Source: an uncultured Bacteroidales bacterium | Lineage (GTDB): Bacteria; Bacteroidota; Bacteroidia; Bacteroidales; Muribaculaceae | DNA length: 64,000 nt | Assembly (NCBI GenBank): GCA_902792435.1 | Contig: CADAZN010000015.1 | Location: forward strand, 109,172 to 173,171 | Reading direction: 5' to 3' | Part shown: positions 52,208 through 61,026 of the stretch, in pieces | Layout: every line of letters starts with the position of its first letter | Position numbering within the stretch: position 1 is the first letter of the stretch | Translations under genes and position numbers: made by a program | Notes under the pieces: model-generated | Told to the model about the DNA's origin: nothing | Seen by the model: the letters and a program-made list of their open reading frames with translations, nothing else | The model's database searches: none

Positions 52208-53575
52208 TTAACTAGTTGGTTGTGATGCGACCATCTTATTTATTTTGCGCATTTCAAGGATGAGGAGCACCACGCCCATCAGTGCCGAGATAAAATCGCT
52301 GGCGGGGAACGAGTACCACACACCATCAAGTTTTAGCAACGGCGGCAGGATGAATAGGAAGGGGAGCAAGCAAATCACTTGTCGCGACAGACTCATAAAG
52401 ATTGACTTTGTTGCTTCGCCCAGTGACTGGAAGAAATTGGTTGTCACAATTTGGAAGCCTGCCACCCAGAACACCATGTTGGCTATGCGGAACGCATGTG
52501 CGGTGGTCTTTATGAGACCTTCGTCGGTGGTAAATATCATTGCTAGGTACTCGGGAACCAACTCGCTCAAGAGAGTGGCGATGAGGCACACCGAGGTGCC
52601 CACAGCCACGGTGAGCCAGTAGGTGCGCTTGAGTCGGTCATATCGCTTGGCGCCATAGTTGAATCCCACAATGGGCTGCATGCCCATGCACACGCCGAGT
52701 ACAAACATGATGGCAAGCTGTGAAATGGTCATCAGGATGCCCATCGCCGCCACACTCTGGTCGCCGCCATGCTTGAACACGGTGTGGTTGAGCACAGCAT
52801 TAATTACGCATCCGGCAGTGTTGACGATGCATGGCGCTGCACCAACGGCAATAATCGGGCCCAAGATGTCCCATTTTACTTTGTAGATGCCTGGCTTATA
52901 GTGAATTTCACTCTTTTTGTTAAAAAAGTGATGCTGCACATAAATCATGGAGATGAACATCGAGATGTCGGTTGCGATAGCTGCTCCCTTAATGCCCCAT
53001 TTGAGCCCGAAGATAAAGATTGGTGCCAGAATCACGTTCATGCCTGCGCCAATGAAGTTGGCCCACATGGCCTTCTTGGGATAGCCCGTGGCGCGCATGA
53101 TGTTGCTGAAAGAGAACGTGAGGTTGTTGATGAGCAGTCCTGGCAGCATGTACATCATGAAGTCGCGTGCATAGGGCAGCGAAGTTTCGCTAGCACCAAA
53201 GAGGATTAGCACTTCATCGATAAAGATAGCGAAAAGTGTGAGATAGAAAGTGCCTAGTATTAGGGTCATTACCAAGCTGTTGCCCAAAATCTCCTCGGCA
53301 ATGCGACGCTTGCCTTGTCCCAGCACTATCGAGGTGCGGGCTCCAGCTCCACCGCCAATTAGCACACCAAAAGCTGCCGACACGTTCATTACAGGGAAGG
53401 TGATGGCAAGTCCGGCAATGGCGTCGGGGCCAACGCCTTGGCCAATGAACATGCGGTCGATGATGTTGTAAATTGACATCACCACCATACCAACCACCGA
53501 AGGCAAGCTGTACTTGAACAACAGCTTGCCTATAGGGGCTTTATCGAGCTCATTGAGCCTGTCTTTTCCCTGCAT
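52208..53575 (-). CDS. MATE-family efflux transporter
   Basis: 455 residues with 12 predicted membrane segments in two homologous halves, each beginning with the MATE pattern (KYSLPSVVGMVVMSIYNIIDRMFIG at about 19). GGGAGARTSIVLGQGKRRIAEE and GMQPIVGFNYGAKRYDRLKR are characteristic. Antiporter of cationic compounds driven by Na+ or H+. It sits 18 bases before the polyferredoxin gene and 39 after the TPR gene, but its own substrate gives no clue to the context. Confidence 0.93.
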   Translation of the reverse strand: MQGKDRLNELDKAPIGKLLFKYSLPSVVGMVVMSIYNIIDRMFIGQGVGPDAIAGLAITFPVMNVSAAFGVLIGGGAGARTSIVLGQGKRRIAEEILGNSLVMTLILGTFYLTLFAIFIDEVLILFGASETSLPYARDFMMYMLPGLLINNLTFSFSNIMRATGYPKKAMWANFIGAGMNVILAPIFIFGLKWGIKGAAIATDISMFISMIYVQHHFFNKKSEIHYKPGIYKVKWDILGPIIAVGAAPCIVNTAGCVINAVLNHTVFKHGGDQSVAAMGILMTISQLAIMFVLGVCMGMQPIVGFNYGAKRYDRLKRTYWLTVAVGTSVCLIATLLSELVPEYLAMIFTTDEGLIKTTAHAFRIANMVFWVAGFQIVTTNFFQSLGEATKSIFMSLSRQVICLLPFLFILPPLLKLDGVWYSFPASDFISALMGVVLLILEMRKINKMVASQPTS

Positions 53576-53614
53576 ATCGCTATTTAGAGGGCTGTTCCCT
53601 CAGATAACTACTTC

Positions 53615-54502
53615 TTATTTTAATAAATCGAGCCAGGATGGGTCTTTCGATTTCTTGGCTTTGTCGTTGAAAACTTTAGTCACTTCTTTAGCCACGTCCT
53701 CATATTCCTTTATGTCTTCCTTGATGTATTCAAGGAGCCACAAAGCGCGAGCGTTGTCGCTTTCTCGCTCAAGAGAGTTGATGATGTCCTTGGCGGCATT
53801 CTTGAAGTTGTTGTCGTTGTAATATTCCACAGCCCTGAGGGCATAAGGCTCAGCATTGTTGGGGTCAAGTTCTATGGCTTTGCTGAAGGCTTTGATAGAA
53901 GCTTTGCGATCCTTGAGCGAACCCGACACGGTGCCAATGCCCAGATATCCCTCTATCTCTTTTGGGTCATACTGCACCATCATTCCATAGTCGACGAGAG
54001 CTTCGTCAAAACGGCGCATGCGCTTGAAGAGGTTGCCACGACGGAAGTAGCTGTCAACGTCGGTGGGGTCATATCTGAGGGCCATGTTCAAGTCTTCAAT
54101 GGCATTCACTGTGTCGCTGAGCTGAAGGTTGATGGTAGAGCGAGTGAAATAAATCCAGTTTAAAAATTCAGTTTTATTCTGATCAATGCGGCATTGCCGA
54201 GCCATATCAATTGCTTTGAGCGCCTCGTGGGGATTGTCATTCTCGCTGTAGATAGCAGCTTTGTAGGCCCAGCCATCGGCATGGTTGGGGTTCTTTTCAA
54301 GGTGCTGGTTTATGAGGCGTGCGGCAGTCGAGAAATCATCGTTCTCATAGGCTTTGACAGCTTGCTGATACACGGTTGGCGCTGCTACATTGGTAGTAGT
54401 GGGATTGGCAATTCTTTTTATTGACTTTTTCTTTACCGACAAAGCTCCAGCGGGAACCGCCAGTAAAGCAGTCACGACCAATAAAATTGTTATTCTTTTC
54501 AT
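53615..54502 (-). CDS. Secreted TPR protein
   Basis: 295 residues. Signal peptide 1-20. From about 45 to 275 there are six or seven tetratricopeptide repeats (ADGWAYKAAIYSENDNPHEAL, VDSYFRRGNLFKRMRRFDEAL, AEPYALRAVEYYNDNNFKNAA). Likely periplasmic scaffolding. It has its own -7 box (TATATTTG, 54543-54536) and is followed by the MATE gene. Confidence 0.85.
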   Translation of the reverse strand: MKRITILLVVTALLAVPAGALSVKKKSIKRIANPTTTNVAAPTVYQQAVKAYENDDFSTAARLINQHLEKNPNHADGWAYKAAIYSENDNPHEALKAIDMARQCRIDQNKTEFLNWIYFTRSTINLQLSDTVNAIEDLNMALRYDPTDVDSYFRRGNLFKRMRRFDEALVDYGMMVQYDPKEIEGYLGIGTVSGSLKDRKASIKAFSKAIELDPNNAEPYALRAVEYYNDNNFKNAAKDIINSLERESDNARALWLLEYIKEDIKEYEDVAKEVTKVFNDKAKKSKDPSWLDLLK

Positions 54503-54535
54503 AATGTATAGTTTTTAATGAGTTTTTATTTTTTG

Positions 54536-54543
54536 CAAATATA
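54536..54543 (-). promoter_or_regulatory. -7 box of the TPR gene
   Basis: TATATTTG on the minus strand, 34 bases before the start; -33 not convincing. Confidence 0.5.
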
Positions 54544-54581
54544 TAAAAAATAATTTATAAGTATAGCAATTATAAATTAAT

Positions 54582-55592
54582 TTATATTACAACGCGTGCG
54601 AAAGGTGGGGCTGTGATGTCGCATGTCTCGCCATTTAAGAACTTGAAGTGGCCAGCCACTGCTATCATAGCGGCGTTGTCGGTAGTGAAAGAGCGCTTGG
54701 GGATGAAAGCCTTGATGCCACGACGGTCGCAATATTGCTGCACTGCAGCACGCACACCACTGTTGGCGCTCACTCCACCACTTATTGCAACTGTGCGGAT
54801 GCCTGTGGCCTTGACGGCTTTGTCAAACTTATCCATGAGTGTGTCGATGATGGTCTTTTGAAGCGATGCCGCAAGGTCGGCCTTGTTCTCCTCGATGAAG
54901 TTGGGATTGAGCTTGATATTGTCGCGCAGTGTGTAGAGGAACGAGGTTTTCAATCCGCTGAAGCTGTAGTTGTAGCCCTCGATGTGTGGCTTAGAGAACT
55001 TGAACCGGTTGGGGTCACCTTGCTGTGCCAGTTCGTCGATATAAGGTCCGCCGGGGTAGGGCAGTCCCATCACTTTGGCGCATTTGTCGAAAGCTTCGCC
55101 GGCTGCGTCGTCGATTGTCTGTCCCATTATTTCCATGTCGGTGGGTGAGTTCACTTTGATAATTTGTGAATTGCCTCCACTGATTAACAGGCACAGGAAT
55201 GGGAACGATGGCACAACAGTGTTCTCGTCATCTTTTATGAAATGGGCGAGCACATGCCCATGCAGGTGGTTGACGTCAACTAAGGGGATGTTGAGAGCCA
55301 ATGCGAGACCCTTGCTGAACGACGTGCCCACATGCAACGAGCCTGGCAGGCCAGGGCCGCGAGTGAAAGCGATGGCGTCGATGTCGCTCTTGGAGATGCC
55401 TGCCTGCTTGATTGCCTCGCTCACCACAGGCACAATGTTTTGCTGGTGAGCCCTTGATGCTAATTCAGGCACTACGCCACCATAAGCCTCATGCACCTTT
55501 TGGCTGGCTATAACGTTGCTCAACAAAACGCAGTCTTTGATGACCGCAGCGCTAGTGTCGTCGCATGACGACTCAATTCCAAGTATTATCAT
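54582..55592 (-). CDS. tsaD: tRNA N6-adenosine threonylcarbamoyltransferase TsaD
   Basis: Catalytic subunit that transfers the threonylcarbamoyl group to A37 of ANN-decoding tRNAs. 336 residues, normal length. LGIESSCDDTSAAV opens the ASKHA fold; the metal-binding histidines are in NHLHGHVLAHF near 109-119; GGPYIDELAQQGDPNRF and the C-terminal AISGGVSANSGVR and FTTDNAAMIA are all present. Its ATPase partner tsaE is at 13574-14014. Own promoter upstream. Confidence 0.97.
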   Translation of the reverse strand: MIILGIESSCDDTSAAVIKDCVLLSNVIASQKVHEAYGGVVPELASRAHQQNIVPVVSEAIKQAGISKSDIDAIAFTRGPGLPGSLHVGTSFSKGLALALNIPLVDVNHLHGHVLAHFIKDDENTVVPSFPFLCLLISGGNSQIIKVNSPTDMEIMGQTIDDAAGEAFDKCAKVMGLPYPGGPYIDELAQQGDPNRFKFSKPHIEGYNYSFSGLKTSFLYTLRDNIKLNPNFIEENKADLAASLQKTIIDTLMDKFDKAVKATGIRTVAISGGVSANSGVRAAVQQYCDRRGIKAFIPKRSFTTDNAAMIAVAGHFKFLNGETCDITAPPFARVVI

Positions 55593-55682
55593 AATTTACA
55601 GTAAAGCAAATTGCTCGTTGACATAAAAAAAGAAGAGACTATAGTGATTTAAGAAAGCACTAGATTGCCTCTTAATAGAGTG

Positions 55683-55713
55683 CAAAGTTACTCAAAGTTG
55701 TGAGTGGCAGCAA
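55683..55713 (-). promoter_or_regulatory. Promoter of tsaD
   Basis: TTG (55713-55711), 20 bases, TAACTTTG (55690-55683). The leader to the ATG at 55592 is about 85 bases. Confidence 0.7.
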
Positions 55714-55796
55714 GAGTTGACAACCTTTTTGTTCCATTTTTTTGCTATTTTTTAAGGTTTTAGAAAAAAAGGAGACTTTAAGTCGGTAATTTGTTG

Positions 55797-55804
55797 TACC
55801 TTTG
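55797..55804 (+). promoter_or_regulatory. -7 box of obg
   Basis: TACCTTTG, 30 bases upstream of the obg start codon. Confidence 0.6.
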
Positions 55805-55833
55805 CACGCCGAAAATAAAAACACGTTACAATT

Positions 55834-57057
55834 ATGGCTGAGAGCAACTTTATCGATTACGTTAAAATAATGTGCCGAAGTGGGCATGGCGGAGCAGGTT
55901 CAAAACACCTGCACCGAGCCAAGTATATCCCTAAAGGAGGGCCTGATGGCGGCGACGGAGGTAGGGGAGGACACATCTTCCTCAAGGGTAACCGCAACCT
56001 TTGGACATTGATTCACTTGAAATATCAGCGACACATTTTTGCCACCGACGGTGCGCCAGGCTCTGAAAATCAGTGCACAGGCAAGAAAGGCGAGGATCGC
56101 ACTATCGAGGTGCCTTGCGGAACTGCAGTGTATGATGCCGAGACTGGACAATTCCTGTGCGACGTCACCGAGCATGACCAAGTAGTGCGCCTGCTTAAGG
56201 GTGGACGAGGCGGACTGGGAAATGTGCATTTCAAGACCGCCACGCGTCAAACTCCCCGCTTTGCACAGCCTGGAGAGGATGGAGTGGAGAAGACCATCAT
56301 CCTCGAGCTCAAGTTGTTGGCCGATGTTGGTTTGGTGGGATTCCCCAATGCCGGAAAGTCGACTTTGCTCTCAGTAATCAGTGCTGCTAAGCCCAAGATT
56401 GCTAACTATCCATTTACCACTCTTGAGCCCAACTTGGGCATCGTGAGCTATCGCGGTCAGCAGTCGTTTGTGATGGCCGACATCCCCGGTATCATCGAGG
56501 GTGCCAGTGAGGGTAAAGGCTTGGGACTGCGCTTCTTGCGTCACATTGAGCGTAACGCTGTGTTGCTGTTCATGATACCTAGTGATACCGACGACATCAA
56601 GCGAGAATATGAGATTCTGAGCAATGAGCTCGCAACTTTCAATCCCGACCTGGTGGAGAAACCACGCGTACTCGCCGTCACTAAGTGTGACCTCATTGAT
56701 GAGGAACTCAAGGAGATGTTGCGAGAGGGACTTCCATCTGACGTTCCCGTGGTATTCATCTCGAGCGTGGCGCAACAAGGACTCACCGAGCTCAAAGACC
56801 TGTTGTGGCGCACTATCAACGATGAGCATAATCGCATCCCCGACAGCGTGGCACTGCACGACCTCGACGAGCGACACCGCGTTCAAGAAGAGGACGACTT
56901 TATCTTTGCTGCTCAGGATCCCGACTATGACGAGATGCCCGACGCTGGCGGCAAGATGATTGTCGACGAGAAAGAATGGGACGATGAGTATTGGGCCGAG
57001 AAATATGACGATCCCGACCGTGATTTCCAAATCGTGAATGACGACGAGGAGGAGTAA
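55834..57057 (+). CDS. obgE: GTPase Obg/CgtA
   Basis: Ribosome-associated GTPase for 50S assembly and stress response. 407 residues. A glycine-rich OBG domain at about 1-158 ([32 protein letters not shown]) precedes the G domain, with G1 GFPNAGKST near 168, switch [16 protein letters not shown] and NKxD-type TKCDLID near 287. The tail after the G domain is acidic (ending NDDEEE), as is normal for Bacteroidetes Obg. The heptamer array begins directly after the stop. Confidence 0.97.
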   Translation: MAESNFIDYVKIMCRSGHGGAGSKHLHRAKYIPKGGPDGGDGGRGGHIFLKGNRNLWTLIHLKYQRHIFATDGAPGSENQCTGKKGEDRTIEVPCGTAVYDAETGQFLCDVTEHDQVVRLLKGGRGGLGNVHFKTATRQTPRFAQPGEDGVEKTIILELKLLADVGLVGFPNAGKSTLLSVISAAKPKIANYPFTTLEPNLGIVSYRGQQSFVMADIPGIIEGASEGKGLGLRFLRHIERNAVLLFMIPSDTDDIKREYEILSNELATFNPDLVEKPRVLAVTKCDLIDEELKEMLREGLPSDVPVVFISSVAQQGLTELKDLLWRTINDEHNRIPDSVALHDLDERHRVQEEDDFIFAAQDPDYDEMPDAGGKMIVDEKEWDDEYWAEKYDDPDRDFQIVNDDEEE

Positions 57058-57126
57058 AGAAGTAGGAAGTAGCAAGTAACAAGTAGGAAGTAATAAGTAG
57101 CAAGTAGCAAGTAATAAGTAACAAGT
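57056..57126. repeat. Heptamer array, AAGTAGC/AAGTAAC phrasing
   Basis: Ten consecutive units (AAGTAGG, AAGTAGC, AAGTAAC, AAGTAAT) start at the last base of the obg stop codon and end just before the LOG-family start. Confidence 0.9.
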
Positions 57127-57139
57127 TGTTTGTTAAGGG

Positions 57140-57724
57140 GTGGAGAACAAGGGTAACATATGTGTCTTTGGCGCTTCAAGTCGAAATATCGACCAAGCCT
57201 ATGTGGATAGTGCCTATGAGTTGGGCCAGCTGATGGCACAACGTGGATGGGCATGCCTCAATGGTGCTGGGAGTGAAGGACTGATGCGGGCAGTGAGCGA
57301 CGGAGCGCTCGACGCTGGCGGCGTGGCCATTGGTGTTATTCCACAGTTTATGGTCGACAACGGATGGCATTACGACAGGCTCACAAGCATCATCGCTACC
57401 CCCACAATGCACGAGCGCAAGCAGACACTTGCTCAGATGTCGCAAGCTGTGATAGCGCTTCCAGGTGGCTGTGGCACTATGGAGGAGCTACTAGAAGCTA
57501 TTACTTGGCGTCAGCTCAAACTTGCAGCTAAACCCATCGTGTTGCTCAACACCCTGGGTTACTACGACAATCTGGTGGCAATGTTTGACCATGCCATAAA
57601 TCAGGGGTTTATGAAAAAGAGTCACCAGCGACTTTGGGCTTTGGCTAAAACTCCAGCCGAAGCACTCGACATCATTGCCAATGAGCTAGAGCATGAACCC
57701 GAACCATTTGAATCAAAATATTGA
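57140..57724 (+). CDS. LOG-family protein (putative cytokinin-riboside phosphohydrolase type)
   Basis: 194 residues. Rossmann-like fold with the family's PGGCGTMEELLEAI (PGGxGTxxE) near 113 and the arginine-bearing MHERKQTL near 93-100. Relatives release the base from nucleoside monophosphates; the physiological substrate in bacteria is usually unknown. The start is GTG at 57140, with no good Shine-Dalgarno, which is normal here. It ends 9 bases before the DUF4271 gene. Confidence 0.9.
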   Translation: MENKGNICVFGASSRNIDQAYVDSAYELGQLMAQRGWACLNGAGSEGLMRAVSDGALDAGGVAIGVIPQFMVDNGWHYDRLTSIIATPTMHERKQTLAQMSQAVIALPGGCGTMEELLEAITWRQLKLAAKPIVLLNTLGYYDNLVAMFDHAINQGFMKKSHQRLWALAKTPAEALDIIANELEHEPEPFESKY

Positions 57725-57733
57725 AAGTAATTT

Positions 57734-58624
57734 ATGCCTAACGATAACGCAGTTTTTGATAATGACACATTGGTGAATGCCGGCGACAGCGCTGCAACGG
57801 CAACAACCGACACCGTGGTGGCGGCACCAAAGGAGCACCGTGCTCAATACTTGGGTGGTTTCCCTCGGCATGAGGGGAACGACACCTCGTTCCAGCACAT
57901 CAATCAAATGCCGGTTCTTGAGGTGAGTGACGCTGGTAATGCGCGCACTCACAATAGCTCACCGCTGCACGACACCGGCTCAATGATAATGTTCCTGCTC
58001 TCGTGTCTCTTCCTTATCACGAGCTACAGGCTGGGAAATGTCTATATCTCAAACTTGATGCACAATATGTTCTCCACCAAGGGCAAGGATGACCTTTATG
58101 CCGACCACACGATGAGCGATACGCGCATCATCGTTGCGCTCATCATCAACACTTGTCTCATGGAGGGCTTGTTGTTGTTCTATGGGTTAGCCTGGATTGA
58201 TCCACAGCTCACACTGGCATTGCAACGCTCGGTGTTCCTGCATGTGTTTGTGCTTGTGATGGCGGCTGGACTGTTCATCACTCTGCAGCTGTTTCTCTAC
58301 AGGCTCATTGGCTTTACTTTCAGCGACGACCGCCTTACCGAGTTGTGGGTGGGAGGCTTCTTGGCATCGCAGGCAATGTTGGGACTATTGCTCTTCCCCA
58401 TTGTCGTGCTCGCACTAGTGTTCCCCACGACTATCAAATTGATGCTCACGCTCTCTATTATCCTATATATTTTGGCTAGAATTGTCTTTATTTGGAAAGG
58501 TTTTAGAATTTTTTTCAATAATTTGTCATCTAGTATCTATTTTATTTTGTACCTTTGCGCCGTCGAAATTGTACCCCCTCTCTTGGCACTTGCCGGTACA
58601 GTTTATGTATGCAGCATATTATAA
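57734..58624 (+). CDS. DUF4271 membrane protein
   Basis: 296 residues. A hydrophilic N-terminal region of about 80 residues with a degenerate P/H/N composition is followed by about seven membrane segments (MIMFLLSCLFLITSY, IIVALIINTCLMEGLLLFYG, LMLTLSIILYILARIVFI). The domain is Bacteroidetes-specific and usually lies next to hemD, as here, 18 bases upstream. Function is not known. Confidence 0.82.
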   Translation: MPNDNAVFDNDTLVNAGDSAATATTDTVVAAPKEHRAQYLGGFPRHEGNDTSFQHINQMPVLEVSDAGNARTHNSSPLHDTGSMIMFLLSCLFLITSYRLGNVYISNLMHNMFSTKGKDDLYADHTMSDTRIIVALIINTCLMEGLLLFYGLAWIDPQLTLALQRSVFLHVFVLVMAAGLFITLQLFLYRLIGFTFSDDRLTELWVGGFLASQAMLGLLLFPIVVLALVFPTTIKLMLTLSIILYILARIVFIWKGFRIFFNNLSSSIYFILYLCAVEIVPPLLALAGTVYVCSIL

Positions 58625-58642
58625 ATATAAAACATTGAAACA

Positions 58643-59725
58643 GTGAAGATTAAGAAAATCTTGGTTTCGCAGCCGAAACCATCATCTGAAAAATCTCCGT
58701 ATTTCGATCTGGAACGCAAGTATGGTGTTGAAGTAGTTTTCAGGCCATTCATTAGAATTGAGGGGTTAACTTCTAGAGAATTCCGACAGTCAAGAATTCC
58801 CATCAACACCCACACGGCAGTGATTTTTACAGCTCGCACCGCTGTTGACCACTATTTCAGGCTCTGTAAGGAGTTGAGATTTAGTGTGCCCGACACTATG
58901 AAATATTTCTGCGTGAGTGAGACTATTGCGCATTATCTGCAAAAGTATATCATCTACCGCAAGCGCAAGATTTTCTATGCCGAGACTGGACATGCTGAGT
59001 CGTTGCTTCCATTGCTTGCAAAGCACAACAAGGAGACTTATCTTTATCCCATCAGTGATGTGCATGACCAAAAGCTGCATATCCCCGAGGACGGTAGCAT
59101 CAAGTTTACCAAGGCTGTTATGTATCGCACTGTTAGCAATGTGATTCGTAACGATGAGGAATTTGACTACGACATGGTTATCCTCTTCACTCCATCGGGT
59201 GTGAAATCGCTTATGCAGAGCTTTCCACACTTCGAGCAAGGCAATATTGCAATTGGTGCTATGGGTAGCAAGACTATCGAGGAGCTCAAGAACAATGGCC
59301 TGAGACTCGACCTTACGACGTCGCCAAAGGCTCCATCAATTGCCGCCGCTATGGGCGAGTATATCAAGGAGCACTTGGATGATCCCGAGGAGCCAAGAAT
59401 TGTTCAGGACAGATTTGCTACCGACCCCAAGCCCGAGATTAAACCACTTCCCAAGGCTAAGGTGATTATGCCAAAGCCCGAAGAGAAAAAAGAGGAGAAA
59501 GTGGCTAAAGCTCCAGCCAGGAAGGCTGCGACTAAGAAAGCCCCTGCCAAAAAAGCAGTTGCTAAGAAGGCGCCAGCTAAGAAGACAACAGCCAAGGCTA
59601 CTGCTACCAAGAAGTCGGAGACTGCGAAAAAGACTACTTCTAAAAAGGCTCCAGCCAAGAAAGCTGCTCCAGCCAAGAAAGCTGCTCCAGCCAAAAAAGC
59701 TGCTGCTAAGAAGGCCGAAAAGTAA
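58643..59725 (+). CDS. hemD: Uroporphyrinogen-III synthase with histone-H1-like tail
   Basis: 360 residues; the enzyme makes uroporphyrinogen III from hydroxymethylbilane. Residues about 1-255 are the HemD fold: KKILVSQPKPSSEKSPYF at the start, AVIFTARTAVDHYF near 58, ILFTPSGVKSLMQSF near 180 and GAMGSKTIEELKNNGLR near 210. After a proline linker, residues about 295-360 are nearly only K, A, P and T (APAKKAVAKKAPAKKTTAKA), like the C terminus of histone H1. Normal HemD is about 250 residues. The start is GTG at 58643. A terminator follows. Confidence 0.9.
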   Translation: MKIKKILVSQPKPSSEKSPYFDLERKYGVEVVFRPFIRIEGLTSREFRQSRIPINTHTAVIFTARTAVDHYFRLCKELRFSVPDTMKYFCVSETIAHYLQKYIIYRKRKIFYAETGHAESLLPLLAKHNKETYLYPISDVHDQKLHIPEDGSIKFTKAVMYRTVSNVIRNDEEFDYDMVILFTPSGVKSLMQSFPHFEQGNIAIGAMGSKTIEELKNNGLRLDLTTSPKAPSIAAAMGEYIKEHLDDPEEPRIVQDRFATDPKPEIKPLPKAKVIMPKPEEKKEEKVAKAPARKAATKKAPAKKAVAKKAPAKKTTAKATATKKSETAKKTTSKKAPAKKAAPAKKAAPAKKAAAKKAEK

Positions 59726-59757
59726 AAGCAACGATTGCTTAATCGTCAAGCTACGCA

Positions 59758-59809
59758 ACTCTGGGTATCAATGCTCGCAAAGCAAAATTGATACCCAGAG
59801 TTTTTTTTT
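59758..59809 (+). terminator. Terminator of the obg-hemD run
   Basis: ACTCTGGGTATCAAT and ATTGATACCCAGAGT form a 15-bp stem, followed by nine T. Confidence 0.95.
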
Positions 59810-59924
59810 GTCTCGAGTCGGTCATTGTTTTCGTCTTTTTGGGGCGTAAATCTGTAACATTAACTCTAAATAGTGGCTCTTTTGGGCGTCTTACAGTCAG
59901 AAAATTAGGAAAAAAGCAAAAAAA

Positions 59925-59956
59925 TTTGGTCAATTGAAAAATTGTTTCTACCTTTG
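59925..59956 (+). promoter_or_regulatory. Promoter of the rpmB-rpmG operon
   Basis: TTTG (59925-59928), 20 bases, TACCTTTG (59949-59956). Confidence 0.75.
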
Positions 59957-59963
59957 CGACCGA

Positions 59964-60262
59964 TTTCGAGTCAAGGTACTTGCGGTTCAGTCCCGTTAGT
60001 CCTGTTCTGTGACATGATCGTTGAAACTTCGATGGCTGCTTGACGATGCTTAAAATGTGGCCATAAAGCGTAGGACGATATTTTTACGAAATAACAACTG
60101 CTGGTGGGTAGCATAGATGGCTTCTCACGTTTAACTATCGCCAGTGAATCTTAGTGTCGTGATAGGATATTGTGCTACGCGGACATTTTTTACACCGAAG
60201 TGGCGGCTTGAAATCGACGAGAGAAAAACTTTTTTTTGATAACATTATTGAACTAAAACATT
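59964..60262 (+). ncRNA. Long 5' leader of rpmB, candidate regulatory RNA
   Basis: About 300 bases lie between the promoter and the rpmB start codon with no sensible reading frame. The sequence is of mixed composition, much less AT-rich than usual intergenic DNA here. A T-run (60228-60237) lies close to the gene. Autoregulation of r-protein operons through leader RNA is well known, but for other operons; no known element is recognised in this one. Confidence 0.4.
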
Positions 60263-60517
60263 ATGTCAAAAGTTTGTCAAATCACAGGCAAGAAGGCGAT
60301 CACTGGTAACAACGTATCGCACTCTAAAAGAAGAACAAAACGCAAGTTCAATGTGAACGTGTTCAACCGTAAGTTCTACTGGGTTGAGCAGGACCAATGG
60401 ATTCGCTTGACAGTTAGCGCTAGCGGACTCCGTCTTATTAACCGCATAGGTCTTGACGCTGCTTTGAAGAAGGCTGCTCAGGATGGACATCTTAAAGAAA
60501 TTAAAGCAATCTATTAA
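60263..60517 (+). CDS. rpmB: 50S ribosomal protein L28
   Basis: 84 residues: [20 protein letters not shown] at the start and [19 protein letters not shown] in the middle are typical of L28 from Bacteroidetes. It is 15 bases before rpmG. Transcribed from the promoter at 59925 behind a long leader. Confidence 0.97.
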   Translation: MSKVCQITGKKAITGNNVSHSKRRTKRKFNVNVFNRKFYWVEQDQWIRLTVSASGLRLINRIGLDAALKKAAQDGHLKEIKAIY

Positions 60518-60532
60518 ATCGAGGATTAAGTT

Positions 60533-60721
60533 ATGGCAAAGAAAGCAAAAGGCGATCGCATTCAGGTAATCCTTGAGTGCACTGAGCAAAAGGGCAGCGG
60601 TGTTCCCGGAATGTCACGCTACATTACTACTAAGAACCGCAAGAACACTACCGAGCGTCTGGAGTTGAAGAAGTACAACCCCTACCTCAAGAAGTATACT
60701 ATTCACAAAGAAATTAAATAA
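60533..60721 (+). CDS. rpmG: 50S ribosomal protein L33
   Basis: 62 residues: [34 protein letters not shown], and a normal [10 protein letters not shown] end. The zinc-binding CxxC pairs are missing, i.e. this is the cysteine-free form usual in Bacteroidetes. Followed 12 bases later by the truncated DUF4295 gene. Confidence 0.96.
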   Translation: MAKKAKGDRIQVILECTEQKGSGVPGMSRYITTKNRKNTTERLELKKYNPYLKKYTIHKEIK

Positions 60722-60733
60722 TATTTTTGAGTC

Positions 60734-60790
60734 ATGGCAAAAAAGACAGTTGCAACCCTTCAAACTGGTGAAGGGTTGACGAGGCTCTGA
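60734..60790 (+). pseudogene. Truncated DUF4295 gene
   Basis: After rpmG a start codon opens MAKKTVATLQTGEG, the conserved beginning of the roughly 50-residue DUF4295 protein that normally follows L33 in Bacteroidales. It is then cut after 18 codons (LTRL, stop). The remaining family sequence (a KSPKTGAY-like core) is not found in any frame downstream. The cut piece contains CAACCCTTC and GAAGGGTTG, a 9-bp perfect inverted repeat. Probably a deletion or rearrangement breakpoint rather than an intact small gene. Confidence 0.7.
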
Positions 60791-60856
60791 AATAATAATT
60801 TCTTCGTTCACTCTAAACGTTATTTTGTTTATAATAAAACAAAAACGCTATATTTT

Positions 60857-60897
60857 GAATGAGGGTGTGTCATGACACACCCTCATTTTCTTTTTAC
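60857..60897 (+). terminator. Terminator of the rpmB-rpmG operon
   Basis: GAGGGTGTGTCA/TGACACACCCTC is a perfect 24-base palindrome followed by ATTTTCTTTTT. Confidence 0.92.
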
Positions 60898-60940
60898 CAC
60901 AAAAATGTTACACCATTACGGCTGTTTTAAATAAATTTAT

Positions 60941-60948
60941 TATATTTG
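60941..60948 (+). promoter_or_regulatory. -7 box of the 61-64 kb cluster
   Basis: TATATTTG, 79 bases before the first start codon; -33 not seen at the usual spacing. Confidence 0.5.
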
Positions 60949-61026
60949 CAGTCTTATAACATTCATCTTTACACAAAGATGTGAACTAATGAACTTTCAA
61001 CATCAACCATTAAGTTATAATAAGAT

